Made by a program: the position numbers and the translations under genes
The notes under the pieces: generated by a model
Databases searched by the model: none
Told to the model about the DNA's origin: nothing
Seen by the model: the letters and a program-made list of their open reading frames with translations, nothing else
Assembly: GCA_947177845.1 (NCBI GenBank)
Contig: CAMWVZ010000017.1
Location: 1 to 13,903 of the forward strand
Source: an uncultured Bacteroidales bacterium
GTDB lineage: Bacteria; Bacteroidota; Bacteroidia; Bacteroidales; P3
Direction of reading: 5' to 3'
DNA length: 13,903 nt
Part shown: positions 1 through 6,478 of the stretch, piece after piece
Layout of the letters: each line of letters starts with the position of its first letter
How positions within the stretch are numbered: the stretch's first letter is position 1

Positions 1-2
1 TG

Positions 3-2546
3 GCCGAAAAGGTATACAACGACAGGAGCCGTGCGGCCAACAAGGTGGACAAGGTGCGGGAAAACCCTGCCGCTTCCGGTCTCAAGCACTCCTACGACGG
101 CACGGGCGTGATATTGGGCATCATCGACATCGGTTTCGACTATACGCATCCTACCTTTTATACCGACCCTTCCGATCCGTCCACCTATCGGGTGAGGAAA
201 GTATGGGACCAGCGGGCCACTACGGGAACCAATCCTTCGGGATTTTCCTACGGGGCGGAATATAGCGGCACGAATGCCATTCTCGCCGCCGCCCACGACC
301 AAGACAACAGCGGCACGCACGCCACCCATGTGGCGGGTACGGCCGGCGGTTCGGGCGCGGGCACCGACTACAAGGGCATGGCGCCCGGCGCGGATATGGT
401 CTTTGTATCCACGAATATGTATGCCACGGGTCTTATCGACGGCATCTCCTATATAGAGAAATATGCGGCCGCACAAGGAAAACCGTGCGTGGTCAACATG
501 AGTCTGGGCAGCGACATCGGGCCGCACGACGGCACCACGGTCCTTAATGCGTCCTGCGATCTGATAGCCCGCAAAGGTTTCGTCATGGTGGCCAGCGCGG
601 GCAACAGCGGCGATACCAAATTGCACTACGGGGCGGGCGTGGCTATGGGAAAGTCGGTCAACACCTATCTCGACATAGACGGCAAGGAAAACGTTTATAT
701 AGACTGCTGGAGCAACAATAAAAAACATTTCGTGGTTTTCGTGGTGGTGAGGGACAACGACCAAAACATGGCATACGTTTCCTATCAGACGAACGGAAAA
801 GGAGGCAAACAGCAAATCAAATACAACGGCACCTTGCTGGCCACCGTCAACGCCGACTGCGAGACCAATTCCCGCAACAGGCAACCGCATATCCTGATGA
901 GCTTGGACGCTTCGCCGGCGATAGAAAAAGGCTACGGCATGATGTTGCAGTTTCAGGCGGTGAGCGATTCGGTGGGCTTTCATGCATGGATCAGTCCGGG
1001 TGAATTTACCCAAGGCGATACCGAATATACCCACAGCTCCTCCGTTTCGGCCGGCCGCAGCGTACTTTCCGTGGCTTCCTACAATACGCGCACCACTTGG
1101 GAAAACTCCGAGGGCGAAGGCTATCAATATACTTCCGTCGGAAAGGTGGACGATATATCTTCGTTTTCCGGCCGCGGCCCTTTGGTCAACGGGCTCAACA
1201 AACCCGATATAACCGCGCCCGGGGCGGGCATCATTTCGTCCGGCAACAGCTATAATGTCTCCCATGTGTCGGCGAGCCGCTTGATAGCCAAGACCGAAGT
1301 GGGTGAAAAGGAATATCCTTGGGTGTTGCAACAGGGCACATCCATGTCTTCTCCCGCCGTGGCCGGCATCGCGGCTCTGTTTCTGCAAAAAGAGCCGCAA
1401 ATGGATATTGTCAGGCTCAAGCAGGTGCTTTCCCAAACGGCCCGCAACGACAGTTATACGGGGCTTTCGGCACGCAAAAATCCCAATTCCACATGGGGCT
1501 ACGGAAAGGTGAACGCTTTGGCGGGCTTGAAGTATCTGGAGGGGGAAGACGAACCGGGGGAGAAGGTGTCGGTAACTCTTGTGCAGACCGTCGGCGGCAC
1601 GATAGACGTGGAGTTGGAGGACGGCACGGCGGTGTATTCGGACGACAGGGTGCGCAAAGGCTCTGTTTTATGGATGTTGGCGGATGCGGAGGAAGACTAT
1701 GAATTTGTGTCGTGGTGGGACGGCGATACCGAGCAATTGCGTGAATATGAGGTGGAAGAGGATGTGACGATTTGGGCGGTATTCAAGAAAAGCGGACAGG
1801 AGGAAAAAGTGGCCGTATATATCGTGCAGGCTCCCGGCGGCATGGTTGAGGTGGAGTTGGAGGACGGCACGGCGGTGCATTCGGGCGACAGTGTGGGAGA
1901 AGGCGCCACCTTGTGGATGTTGGCGGACGCGGAGGAAGACTATATATTTGTGTCGTGGTGGGACGGCAATACCGAAGAGTTGCGTGAATATAAGGTGGAA
2001 GAAGAGGTGACGATTTCGGCTATCTTCAAACTCAAGGCCGGTCCGGAACCCGAACCCGACTCCGAAAATTTCGTTGTGTGGATAGAAAGTCCTCTCGGCG
2101 GCACAGTCCAAGTAAGCAACGGGCCGTCTCCCGTTTTCTCGGGCGACACCTTGCCTATAGGCACCACCCTCACATTACGGGCGATACCCGATGCAGGCTA
2201 CCGCCTTACGGCGTGGTGGGACGGAAATACCGACAAACTCCGTTCCTATGTATTGGATGGATACGTAACGGTCTCGGCTACTTTTTCCAAAACGGTGGGG
2301 CTTGAAACCGAACGGGAAAATCTCCTCAGGCTTTATCCCAATCCCTCGGACGGACACATAGTGTTGGAAGCGGGCATCGCGGCACGGATAGAGGTGTTTT
2401 CTCCGCAGGGAGTGAGGCTGCGTGCCTTCGAACTCGGCGAGGGCGAGCGATACGACCTCGATTTGAGCGGCGAAGCCTCCGGTGTCTATTACGCCCGCCT
2501 TTCGGGGCAGGGCAGGACCTCGGTATTCAAGATACTTCTCCGATAA
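3..2546 (+). CDS. Secreted subtilisin-like serine protease (S8) with T9SS tail, 5' partial
   Basis: This is a secreted endopeptidase of the subtilase family. Its reading frame is open to the left edge, so the start codon and signal peptide lie outside the window; a GTG at 45 is probably internal. Numbering from that GTG, the catalytic triad is Asp28 (IIDIGFD, codon 126), His92 (GTHATHVAG, codon 318) and Ser433 (GTSMSSPAVAG, codon 1341). The oxyanion Asn is N187 (SAGNSG). The His-Ser distance of about 340 residues is roughly twice that of subtilisin, so a beta-rich insertion probably occupies residues 200-350. Three repeated modules follow (residues about 508-748). Residues about 762-833 form a Por-secretion type C-terminal domain with the LYPNPSDG motif and the GVYYARL strand. 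That tail marks export by the type IX system to the cell surface or medium. The substrate is unknown. Confidence 0.95.
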   Translation, partial: AEKVYNDRSRAANKVDKVRENPAASGLKHSYDGTGVILGIIDIGFDYTHPTFYTDPSDPSTYRVRKVWDQRATTGTNPSGFSYGAEYSGTNAILAAAHDQDNSGTHATHVAGTAGGSGAGTDYKGMAPGADMVFVSTNMYATGLIDGISYIEKYAAAQGKPCVVNMSLGSDIGPHDGTTVLNASCDLIARKGFVMVASAGNSGDTKLHYGAGVAMGKSVNTYLDIDGKENVYIDCWSNNKKHFVVFVVVRDNDQNMAYVSYQTNGKGGKQQIKYNGTLLATVNADCETNSRNRQPHILMSLDASPAIEKGYGMMLQFQAVSDSVGFHAWISPGEFTQGDTEYTHSSSVSAGRSVLSVASYNTRTTWENSEGEGYQYTSVGKVDDISSFSGRGPLVNGLNKPDITAPGAGIISSGNSYNVSHVSASRLIAKTEVGEKEYPWVLQQGTSMSSPAVAGIAALFLQKEPQMDIVRLKQVLSQTARNDSYTGLSARKNPNSTWGYGKVNALAGLKYLEGEDEPGEKVSVTLVQTVGGTIDVELEDGTAVYSDDRVRKGSVLWMLADAEEDYEFVSWWDGDTEQLREYEVEEDVTIWAVFKKSGQEEKVAVYIVQAPGGMVEVELEDGTAVHSGDSVGEGATLWMLADAEEDYIFVSWWDGNTEELREYKVEEEVTISAIFKLKAGPEPEPDSENFVVWIESPLGGTVQVSNGPSPVFSGDTLPIGTTLTLRAIPDAGYRLTAWWDGNTDKLRSYVLDGYVTVSATFSKTVGLETERENLLRLYPNPSDGHIVLEAGIAARIEVFSPQGVRLRAFELGEGERYDLDLSGEASGVYYARLSGQGRTSVFKILLR
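1566..1787 (+). repeat. InlB-type beta-repeat module 1 in the subtilase
   Basis: This is the first of three in-frame modules. Each shows the pattern GGT-V-V, a G-D pair, alternating hydrophobics, then WWDG, a Y, and a final V-A-F strand, as in divergent InlB B-repeat domains of surface proteins. Its DNA is closely matched 243 bp downstream, including an identical 27-nt run at 1608-1634 and 1851-1877. This points to a recent duplication. Confidence 0.8.
1809..2030 (+). repeat. InlB-type beta-repeat module 2 in the subtilase
   Basis: This is the second module, offset exactly 243 bp (81 codons) from the first and very similar to it in both DNA and protein. The WWDG and final AIF strand motifs are kept. 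A Pro/Glu-rich linker (PEPEPD) separates it from module 3. Confidence 0.8.
2070..2291 (+). repeat. InlB-type beta-repeat module 3 in the subtilase
   Basis: This is the third and most diverged module. It keeps GGTVQV, FSGD, AWWDGNTD and the final SATF strand, but its DNA no longer aligns closely with modules 1 and 2. It lies just before the T9SS sorting domain. Modules of this kind probably act as a stalk or adhesion spacer, which is inference. Confidence 0.7.
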
Positions 2547-2564
2547 GGCTTGGCGGGGCATCTC

Positions 2565-2595
2565 TTGGAGGAACGGAAAAAAAGATGTAATTTCG
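2565..2595 (+). promoter_or_regulatory. Possible Bacteroides-type promoter for gcvH
   Basis: TTG at 2565-2567 is followed after 20 bases by TAATTTCG at 2588-2595. The consensus is TTG, 19-21 bases, then TAnnTTTG, so the -7 box has one mismatch (C for the last T). It would start a transcript with a leader of about 25 nt before the gcvH ATG at 2625. No gene-end hairpin was seen between the protease stop and this site, so read-through from the protease is also possible. Confidence 0.35.
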
Positions 2596-2624
2596 TAGGC
2601 GTTAAAACTTAAAACATACAGAAT

Positions 2625-3005
2625 ATGAATTTTCCTGAAAACCTCAAGTACACCGCCGATCACGAATGGATTAAGGTGGAAGGCGACACCGCTTTGGTAG
2701 GCATCACCGACTATGCCCAAAAAGAATTGGGTGACATTGTTTTCGTAGACGTTACCAGCGAAGGTGAAACCCTTTCCTCGGGCGAGGTATTCGGCAATAT
2801 CGAAGCCGTAAAGACCGTTTCCGAACTGATGTTGCCCGCCGGCGGCGAAGTTCTCGAACTCAACCCCGCCTTGGCCGACAATCCCGCTTTGGTGAACAGC
2901 GACCCCTACGGCGAAGGCTGGATCATCAAGGTTAAGCTGAGCGACCCCGCCGAAGTGAACGCTTTGATGGACGCCGCCGCTTACAAGGCTCAGATTGGTG
3001 CGTAA
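2625..3005 (+). CDS. gcvH: Glycine cleavage system H protein
   Basis: GcvH is the small carrier protein of the glycine cleavage complex. Its lipoyl arm shuttles the aminomethyl group between the P, T and L proteins, and in some bacteria it also passes lipoyl or octanoyl groups to other enzymes. The 126-residue length is normal for the family. The lipoylation site is Lys63 in the motif NIEAVKTVSE, inside a hammerhead fold that begins with HEWIKVEG and includes the usual GDIVFVD and PAGGEV strands. The C-terminal half contains NSDPYGEGWI, also typical. The ATG at 2625 gives the expected N-terminus, and no strong Shine-Dalgarno sequence precedes it. gcvP, gcvT and lpd are not nearby, so it appears to be a stand-alone transcription unit ended by a hairpin. 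Confidence 0.97.
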   Translation: MNFPENLKYTADHEWIKVEGDTALVGITDYAQKELGDIVFVDVTSEGETLSSGEVFGNIEAVKTVSELMLPAGGEVLELNPALADNPALVNSDPYGEGWIIKVKLSDPAEVNALMDAAAYKAQIGA

Positions 3006-3028
3006 GCAGAAATCATTTTCATAAACAC

Positions 3029-3069
3029 GAGGGGCTGTCCGATATATAAAATTTGGCAGCCTCTTTTTT
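3029..3069 (+). terminator. Rho-independent terminator after gcvH
   Basis: The left arm at 3029-3040 (gaggggctgtcc) pairs with ggcagcctc at 3055-3063, allowing a two-base bulge and a single T bulge. The loop of 14 bases is AT-rich, and a run of six T follows at 3064-3069. It lies 23 bp after the gcvH stop and before the ychF start, so it should separate the two transcription units. The bulges make the stem imperfect. Confidence 0.55.
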
Positions 3070-3089
3070 ATTACACCTTCTACTTTTTC

Positions 3090-3094
3090 GGAGG
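3090..3094 (+). promoter_or_regulatory. Strong Shine-Dalgarno site for ychF
   Basis: GGAGG stands 6 bases before the ATG at 3101. This fixes the ychF start and rules out the in-frame TTG at 3053, which sits inside the terminator hairpin. Such a canonical site is unusual for Bacteroidota and is not matched at the other genes of this window. Confidence 0.7.
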
Positions 3095-3100
3095 ACACTT

Positions 3101-4204
3101 ATGTCGTTGAATTGCGGAATCGTGGGATTGCCCAATGTAGGGAAGTCCACTCTTTTCAATTGTTTGAGCAACGCCAAGGCGCAGGCGGCCAATTTTCCTT
3201 TCTGTACGATAGAACCCAACGTGGGCGTGATTACCGTACCCGATGAAAGGCTCAACGAGCTTGTCGAGATAGACAAGCCCAAGAAAGTGGTGCCCGCCAC
3301 CATGGAAATTGTGGATATAGCCGGTTTGGTGAAAGGGGCGAGCAAAGGCGAAGGCCTCGGCAACAAATTTTTGGCCAACATCCGCGAGACCGATGCCATC
3401 ATTCATGTATTGCGCTGCTTCGACGACGACAACGTGACCCATGTGGACGGTTCGGTAGACCCGGTCCGTGACAAGGAAATCATCGACACCGAATTGCAGA
3501 TAAAGGATTTGGAAACTGTCGAGAGCCGCATCGGAAAAGTGGAGAAACAGGCGCAGAGCGGCGGCGACAAAACCGCCAAACGCCTTTTGGGAATTTTGCA
3601 GAAATACCGCGAGGTGCTTAACCAAGGTCTGCCCGCCCGCGTTGTGGAGTGGGACAGCAAGGACGATGAAAAATTGGCCCGCGAGTTGTTTTTGCTCACC
3701 AACAAGCCCGTGCTCTACGTTTGCAACGTGGACGAGGCTTCAGCCAAAGACGGCAACGCCTATGTGGAGGCCGTGCGCAAGGCGGTGGCTTCCGAAAATG
3801 CGGGAATTCTGGTGGTGGCGGCCAAGACCGAGAGCGAAATCGCCGAATTGGAAACCTACGAGGAAAGACAGATGTTCCTGCAGGAAATAGGCTTGGAGGA
3901 ATCGGGCGTGAACCGCCTCATCAAAGCCTCCTATGCCTTGCTGAATTTGCAGACCTATTTCACCACGGGCCCCGACGAGAGCCGTGCATGGACCTTTATC
4001 AAAGGCACCAAGGCTCCGCAGGCGGCGGGCATCATTCACACCGATTTCGAAAAAGGATTTATCCGCGCCGAAGTAATCAAATACGACGACTATATTCACT
4101 ACCGCTCCGAAACCGCCTGCAAGGAAGCCGGAAAATTAGGAGTGGAAGGAAAGGAATATGTGGTGCAGGACGGCGATATCCTGCATTTCAGATTTAACGT
4201 GTAG
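3101..4204 (+). CDS. ychF: Redox-linked P-loop ATPase/GTPase YchF (Obg family)
   Basis: YchF (OLA1 in eukaryotes) is a conserved cytoplasmic NTPase of the Obg group. It prefers ATP over GTP, associates with ribosomes and is linked to oxidative-stress responses. The protein has 367 residues, the usual length. Visible motifs are the Walker A loop GLPNVGKST (9-17), the G3 motif DIAG (72-75) followed by the glycine-rich LVKGASKGEG, and NVDE (209-212). NVDE replaces the NKxD of true GTPases and explains the relaxed base specificity. A coiled-coil-like helical insert lies around residues 125-200. The C-terminal TGS domain spans about 282-366 (WTFIKGT, QAAGIIHTDFEKGFI, VQDGDILHFRF). The ATG is fixed by a GGAGG six bases upstream. 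Its stop lies 2 bp from the stop of the opposing cdaA. No clear consensus promoter was found upstream. Confidence 0.97.
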   Translation: MSLNCGIVGLPNVGKSTLFNCLSNAKAQAANFPFCTIEPNVGVITVPDERLNELVEIDKPKKVVPATMEIVDIAGLVKGASKGEGLGNKFLANIRETDAIIHVLRCFDDDNVTHVDGSVDPVRDKEIIDTELQIKDLETVESRIGKVEKQAQSGGDKTAKRLLGILQKYREVLNQGLPARVVEWDSKDDEKLARELFLLTNKPVLYVCNVDEASAKDGNAYVEAVRKAVASENAGILVVAAKTESEIAELETYEERQMFLQEIGLEESGVNRLIKASYALLNLQTYFTTGPDESRAWTFIKGTKAPQAAGIIHTDFEKGFIRAEVIKYDDYIHYRSETACKEAGKLGVEGKEYVVQDGDILHFRFNV

Positions 4205-4206
4205 GA

Positions 4207-5034
4207 CTATAATTCCACCGGTTTTTCGGGCATCTTTGTTTCTTCGAAGAATTCTTCGATTTTGGCCCGCAGTTGGGTAGGGGTGACATTATAGGTGACA
4301 TTGCCGAAAAGACAGTAGGAAATGGCGCCGGTTTCCTCCGAACATACGATAGCCAGCGCGTCCGACTGTTCGGTGATGCCGATGGCCGAGCGGTGGCGCA
4401 AGCCGAGATTGGCCGACACATCCTTGTTGTTCGTTACGGGAAGAATGCAGCGGGCAGCCACGATACGGTTCTTTTCGATAATCAAGGCTCCATCGTGCAA
4501 AGGACTGTTCTTAAAGAAAATATCCTCAATCAACGCACTTGATACAATCGCGTCTAGATGTTCGCCCGTGGCTACGGTGCCCGGCAGACGGTTCAACTGG
4601 GTGAGAATTATCAACGCTCCGGTTTTCTCCTGACTCATGTGCATACAGGCCTGCACCACCTGCGTGATATTGAGCTCTTTCTTAAGAATGCCTTTTTTCT
4701 TGAGTTGGCTGAGAATCTTGTTCGCCCGTTTCTTTTGTATGGAGGTGGGGGAGGTGAGCATGAAGAAGAAGCGGCGGATTTCGGGTTGGAAAATCACCAC
4801 AATCGCCAAAAGACCCATACTCACCACGCGGTCTAAGATTTCGGTGGTGAGGGGCATGGAGAGCTGCCCCGCGATTTTCCAAAGCACAAAGATGCCGATA
4901 ATGGTCAAGACGATGTTGAGAGCCGAAGTTCCCTTTACCAAACGATATATCTGATAGGCCAAAAAAGCCACGATAGCGATGTCGAGAGCCTGCGTGAAGG
5001 TGAAATTCTCAATCCAAAGTCTTATAGATTCCAT
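4207..5034 (-). CDS. cdaA: Membrane-bound diadenylate cyclase (c-di-AMP synthase)
   Basis: CdaA condenses two ATP molecules into the second messenger c-di-AMP, which in other bacteria controls potassium and osmolyte balance and cell-wall homeostasis. The protein has 275 residues, as expected. Three N-terminal hydrophobic segments (about 15-33, 38-56 and 70-84) anchor it in the inner membrane, followed by a short basic helical linker. The cytoplasmic DAC domain carries the catalytic DGA motif at 181-183 (NSPLHDGALII) and the RHR motif at 213-215 (GLRHRSAIGITE), so it should be active. Its start codon at 5034 overlaps the 3' end of folP by 13 bp, so the two are probably translationally coupled. 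The Firmicutes partners cdaR and glmM are not adjacent. It converges on ychF with a 2-bp gap and no visible terminator. Confidence 0.95.
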   Translation of the reverse strand: MESIRLWIENFTFTQALDIAIVAFLAYQIYRLVKGTSALNIVLTIIGIFVLWKIAGQLSMPLTTEILDRVVSMGLLAIVVIFQPEIRRFFFMLTSPTSIQKKRANKILSQLKKKGILKKELNITQVVQACMHMSQEKTGALIILTQLNRLPGTVATGEHLDAIVSSALIEDIFFKNSPLHDGALIIEKNRIVAARCILPVTNNKDVSANLGLRHRSAIGITEQSDALAIVCSEETGAISYCLFGNVTYNVTPTQLRAKIEEFFEETKMPEKPVEL

Positions 5035-5867
5035 AATTGCCTGTATATTTTAACGCATTCCACCGCTTCCTTTACATCGTGAACCCGAAGTATGGCCGCT
5101 CCGTGGAGCAGGGCTACCATGTGGACGGCGGTGGTGGCGTTGAGTGCTTTCTCGGGAGTGGTTCCCAAGAGTTTGTATAACATGGATTTGCGCGACATCC
5201 CTACCAAAACGGGCATATCGAAAATCGAAAGGTCGCGCAGGCGGTTCAATACCGCGTAGTTTTGTTCCAAGGTTTTGTCGAAGCCGAAGCCGGGGTCGAG
5301 GATAATATCGTGAATGCCGGCCTGCCGCGCCTGTGAAATCTTCTCCGAAAAGTAGGGAATCAGAGAAACTTCCGCGGGCTTTTCGGGTCTTGCTCCGCTT
5401 TGTTCCCACGCCTGCAACGGGCTGGAAAGGTGCATCAGGATGTAAGGCACCTGAAGCCGCCCCATGGTGGCGAACATCTTTTCGTCGAAACTTCCTCCCG
5501 ATATATCGTTGACGATACTCGCCCCCGCCTCCACGCAGCGCTCGGCCACCTCGGCACGGAACGTGTCTACCGAAACAAGCAGTTCGGGAAATGCCTTCAC
5601 GATACCTTTGAGCGGTTTTTCCAACCGCCTCCATTCCTCCTCCGCCGAAATCAGTTGGGCACCCGGACGCGAAGACATCGCACCGAGATCCAAAATATTC
5701 ATCCCCTCCTTCAACATCTTTTCGGTACGTTTCAGCACCGCTCTCACCCCTCTGGCACGGCTCGCTCCGAAAAAAGAATCGGGCGTGAGGTTGACAATGC
5801 CCATGACCTGGGGTTCGCTCCAAGTTCGTAAACGACCTCTGATATTAAGACTATAAGCCATTTGCAT
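5022..5867 (-). CDS. folP: Dihydropteroate synthase
   Basis: FolP joins p-aminobenzoate to 6-hydroxymethyl-7,8-dihydropterin diphosphate in folate synthesis and is the sulfonamide target. Starting at the ATG at 5867 the protein has 281 residues, normal for this TIM-barrel family; an ATG at 5861 is equally possible. Recognisable motifs are GIVNLTPDSFF (about 23-33), LDLGAMSSRPGA (59-70), VSVDTF (99-103), IVNDISGG (118-125), LDPGFGFDKT (190-199), GMSRKS (223-228) and the terminal RVHD (261-264). The frame extends upstream to 5972, but that extension would run through the promoter and into the divergent gene, so it is rejected. folP is first in an operon with cdaA, overlapping it by 13 bp. Transcription should start about 11-20 nt upstream of the start codon from the minus-strand promoter at 5884-5914. 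Confidence 0.95.
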   Translation of the reverse strand: MQMAYSLNIRGRLRTWSEPQVMGIVNLTPDSFFGASRARGVRAVLKRTEKMLKEGMNILDLGAMSSRPGAQLISAEEEWRRLEKPLKGIVKAFPELLVSVDTFRAEVAERCVEAGASIVNDISGGSFDEKMFATMGRLQVPYILMHLSSPLQAWEQSGARPEKPAEVSLIPYFSEKISQARQAGIHDIILDPGFGFDKTLEQNYAVLNRLRDLSIFDMPVLVGMSRKSMLYKLLGTTPEKALNATTAVHMVALLHGAAILRVHDVKEAVECVKIYRQLWNL

Positions 5868-5880
5868 TGCTTTTGAATGG

Positions 5881-5911
5881 TTGCAAAAGTATTGAATTAG
5901 GCGTAACTTTG
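5881..5911 (+). promoter_or_regulatory. Bacteroides-type promoter for the DUF1599-tpiA-prmA operon
   Basis: TTG at 5881-5883, a 20-base spacer and TAACTTTG at 5904-5911 match the Bacteroides sigma consensus (TTG, 19-21 bases, TAnnTTTG) exactly. The ATG of the DUF1599 gene follows only 5 bases after the -7 box, so the transcript should begin at or within a few bases of the start codon. Confidence 0.75.
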
Positions 5912-5914
5912 CAA
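5884..5914 (-). promoter_or_regulatory. Bacteroides-type promoter for folP-cdaA
   Basis: Read on the minus strand, TTG (plus-strand caa, 5912-5914), a 20-base spacer and TACTTTTG (plus-strand 5884-5891) match the same consensus exactly. Its -33 box directly abuts the -7 box of the opposing promoter, and its -7 box abuts the other -33 box. The expected start site is near 5877-5880, giving folP a short leader. Confidence 0.75.
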
Positions 5915-5916
5915 GT

Positions 5917-6474
5917 ATGAAAACAGAGAAAACCAACAAGGAATTCGAGAGCGTGCTGGCCGATTGCCGCACACTATACGCAGCGAAGTTAGGCGACTAC
6001 GGCGCGGCTTGGCATGTGTTGCGCCCCAGTTCGCTCACCGATCAGATTTATATCAAGGCCAAAAGAATCCGCACCTTGCAGATAGAAGGGCAGGCTTTGG
6101 TGGACGAAGGCATCCGCGGCGAGTTCGTGGGTATCGTCAACTATTCGATTATGGCGTTGATACAGTTGGAAATCGGTTTTTCCGACAACGCCCTTTCCAA
6201 AGAAGAAGCCCTTGCCCGATACGATGAATACGCGAAAAAGGCCTTCGAGCTCATGACGCGCAAGAATCACGACTACGGCGAGGCTTGGCGCAATATGCGG
6301 CAGGAATCGCTGGTCGACATCATCTTGATGAAACTCCTGCGGGTGAAGCAGATAGAAGATGCGGGAGGCAAAACTTCGGTGTCGGAGGGATTGGACGCCA
6401 ATTATTACGATATGATGAACTACGCGGTTTTCGCCCTCATTCAAATCGCGGAATCGGCCGGTAAGAAAAATTAG
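5917..6474 (+). CDS. Two-copy DUF1599 (Nmad1-like) protein
   Basis: This 185-residue cytoplasmic protein belongs to the DUF1599 family. From memory, this family has been called nucleotide modification associated domain 1. No reaction is established that I know of. It consists of two copies of the same helical domain, about residues 17-88 and 107-180. Each copy has DYG-AW (27-32 and 119-124), a following SL-D segment, a basic helix (KRIRTLQIE; LRVKQIED), an E-G pair (64/65 and 157/158) and an NY-ALIQ helix (75-84 and 168-177). The two copies differ at the position three residues before NY: Asp165 in copy 2 and Gly72 in copy 1. The ATG at 5917 is supported by a consensus promoter ending 5 bases upstream, which implies a leaderless transcript. 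The next gene starts 4 bp after the stop. A MazG-like helical fold is possible but unproven. Confidence 0.88.
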   Translation: MKTEKTNKEFESVLADCRTLYAAKLGDYGAAWHVLRPSSLTDQIYIKAKRIRTLQIEGQALVDEGIRGEFVGIVNYSIMALIQLEIGFSDNALSKEEALARYDEYAKKAFELMTRKNHDYGEAWRNMRQESLVDIILMKLLRVKQIEDAGGKTSVSEGLDANYYDMMNYAVFALIQIAESAGKKN

Positions 6475-6478
6475 CGAC

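Larger units (their letters stand above)
5881..5914. repeat. 34-bp near-palindrome formed by the two interlocked promoters
   Basis: Perfect 7-bp inverted arms TTGCAAA (5881-5887) and TTTGCAA (5908-5914) are separated by 20 bases. The symmetry arises because each TTTG of a -7 box is joined to the CAA of the opposing -33 box. The same inverted repeat could also serve as an operator for a dimeric regulator, and the sequence alone cannot separate these two readings. Confidence 0.7.

Noticed and set aside
3047..3055. TAAAATTTG as a -7 box for ychF.
   Set aside because: The TA to TTTG spacing is one base too long, no TTG lies at the right distance upstream, and the site is in the loop of the terminator hairpin.
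2175..3098. A 307-codon minus-strand frame opposite the protease tail and gcvH.
   Set aside because: It runs antisense through a clear gcvH and the terminator and has no recognisable domain.
3053..3100. A TTG start for ychF at 3053.
   Set aside because: It lies inside the terminator hairpin after gcvH. The ATG at 3101 has a GGAGG six bases upstream and gives the standard YchF N-terminus.
5868..5972. An upstream in-frame extension of folP to an ATG at 5972 (minus strand), giving 316 residues.
   Set aside because: It would place the start inside the divergent DUF1599 gene and make the minus-strand promoter part of the coding region. The extra residues do not match the FolP N-terminus.
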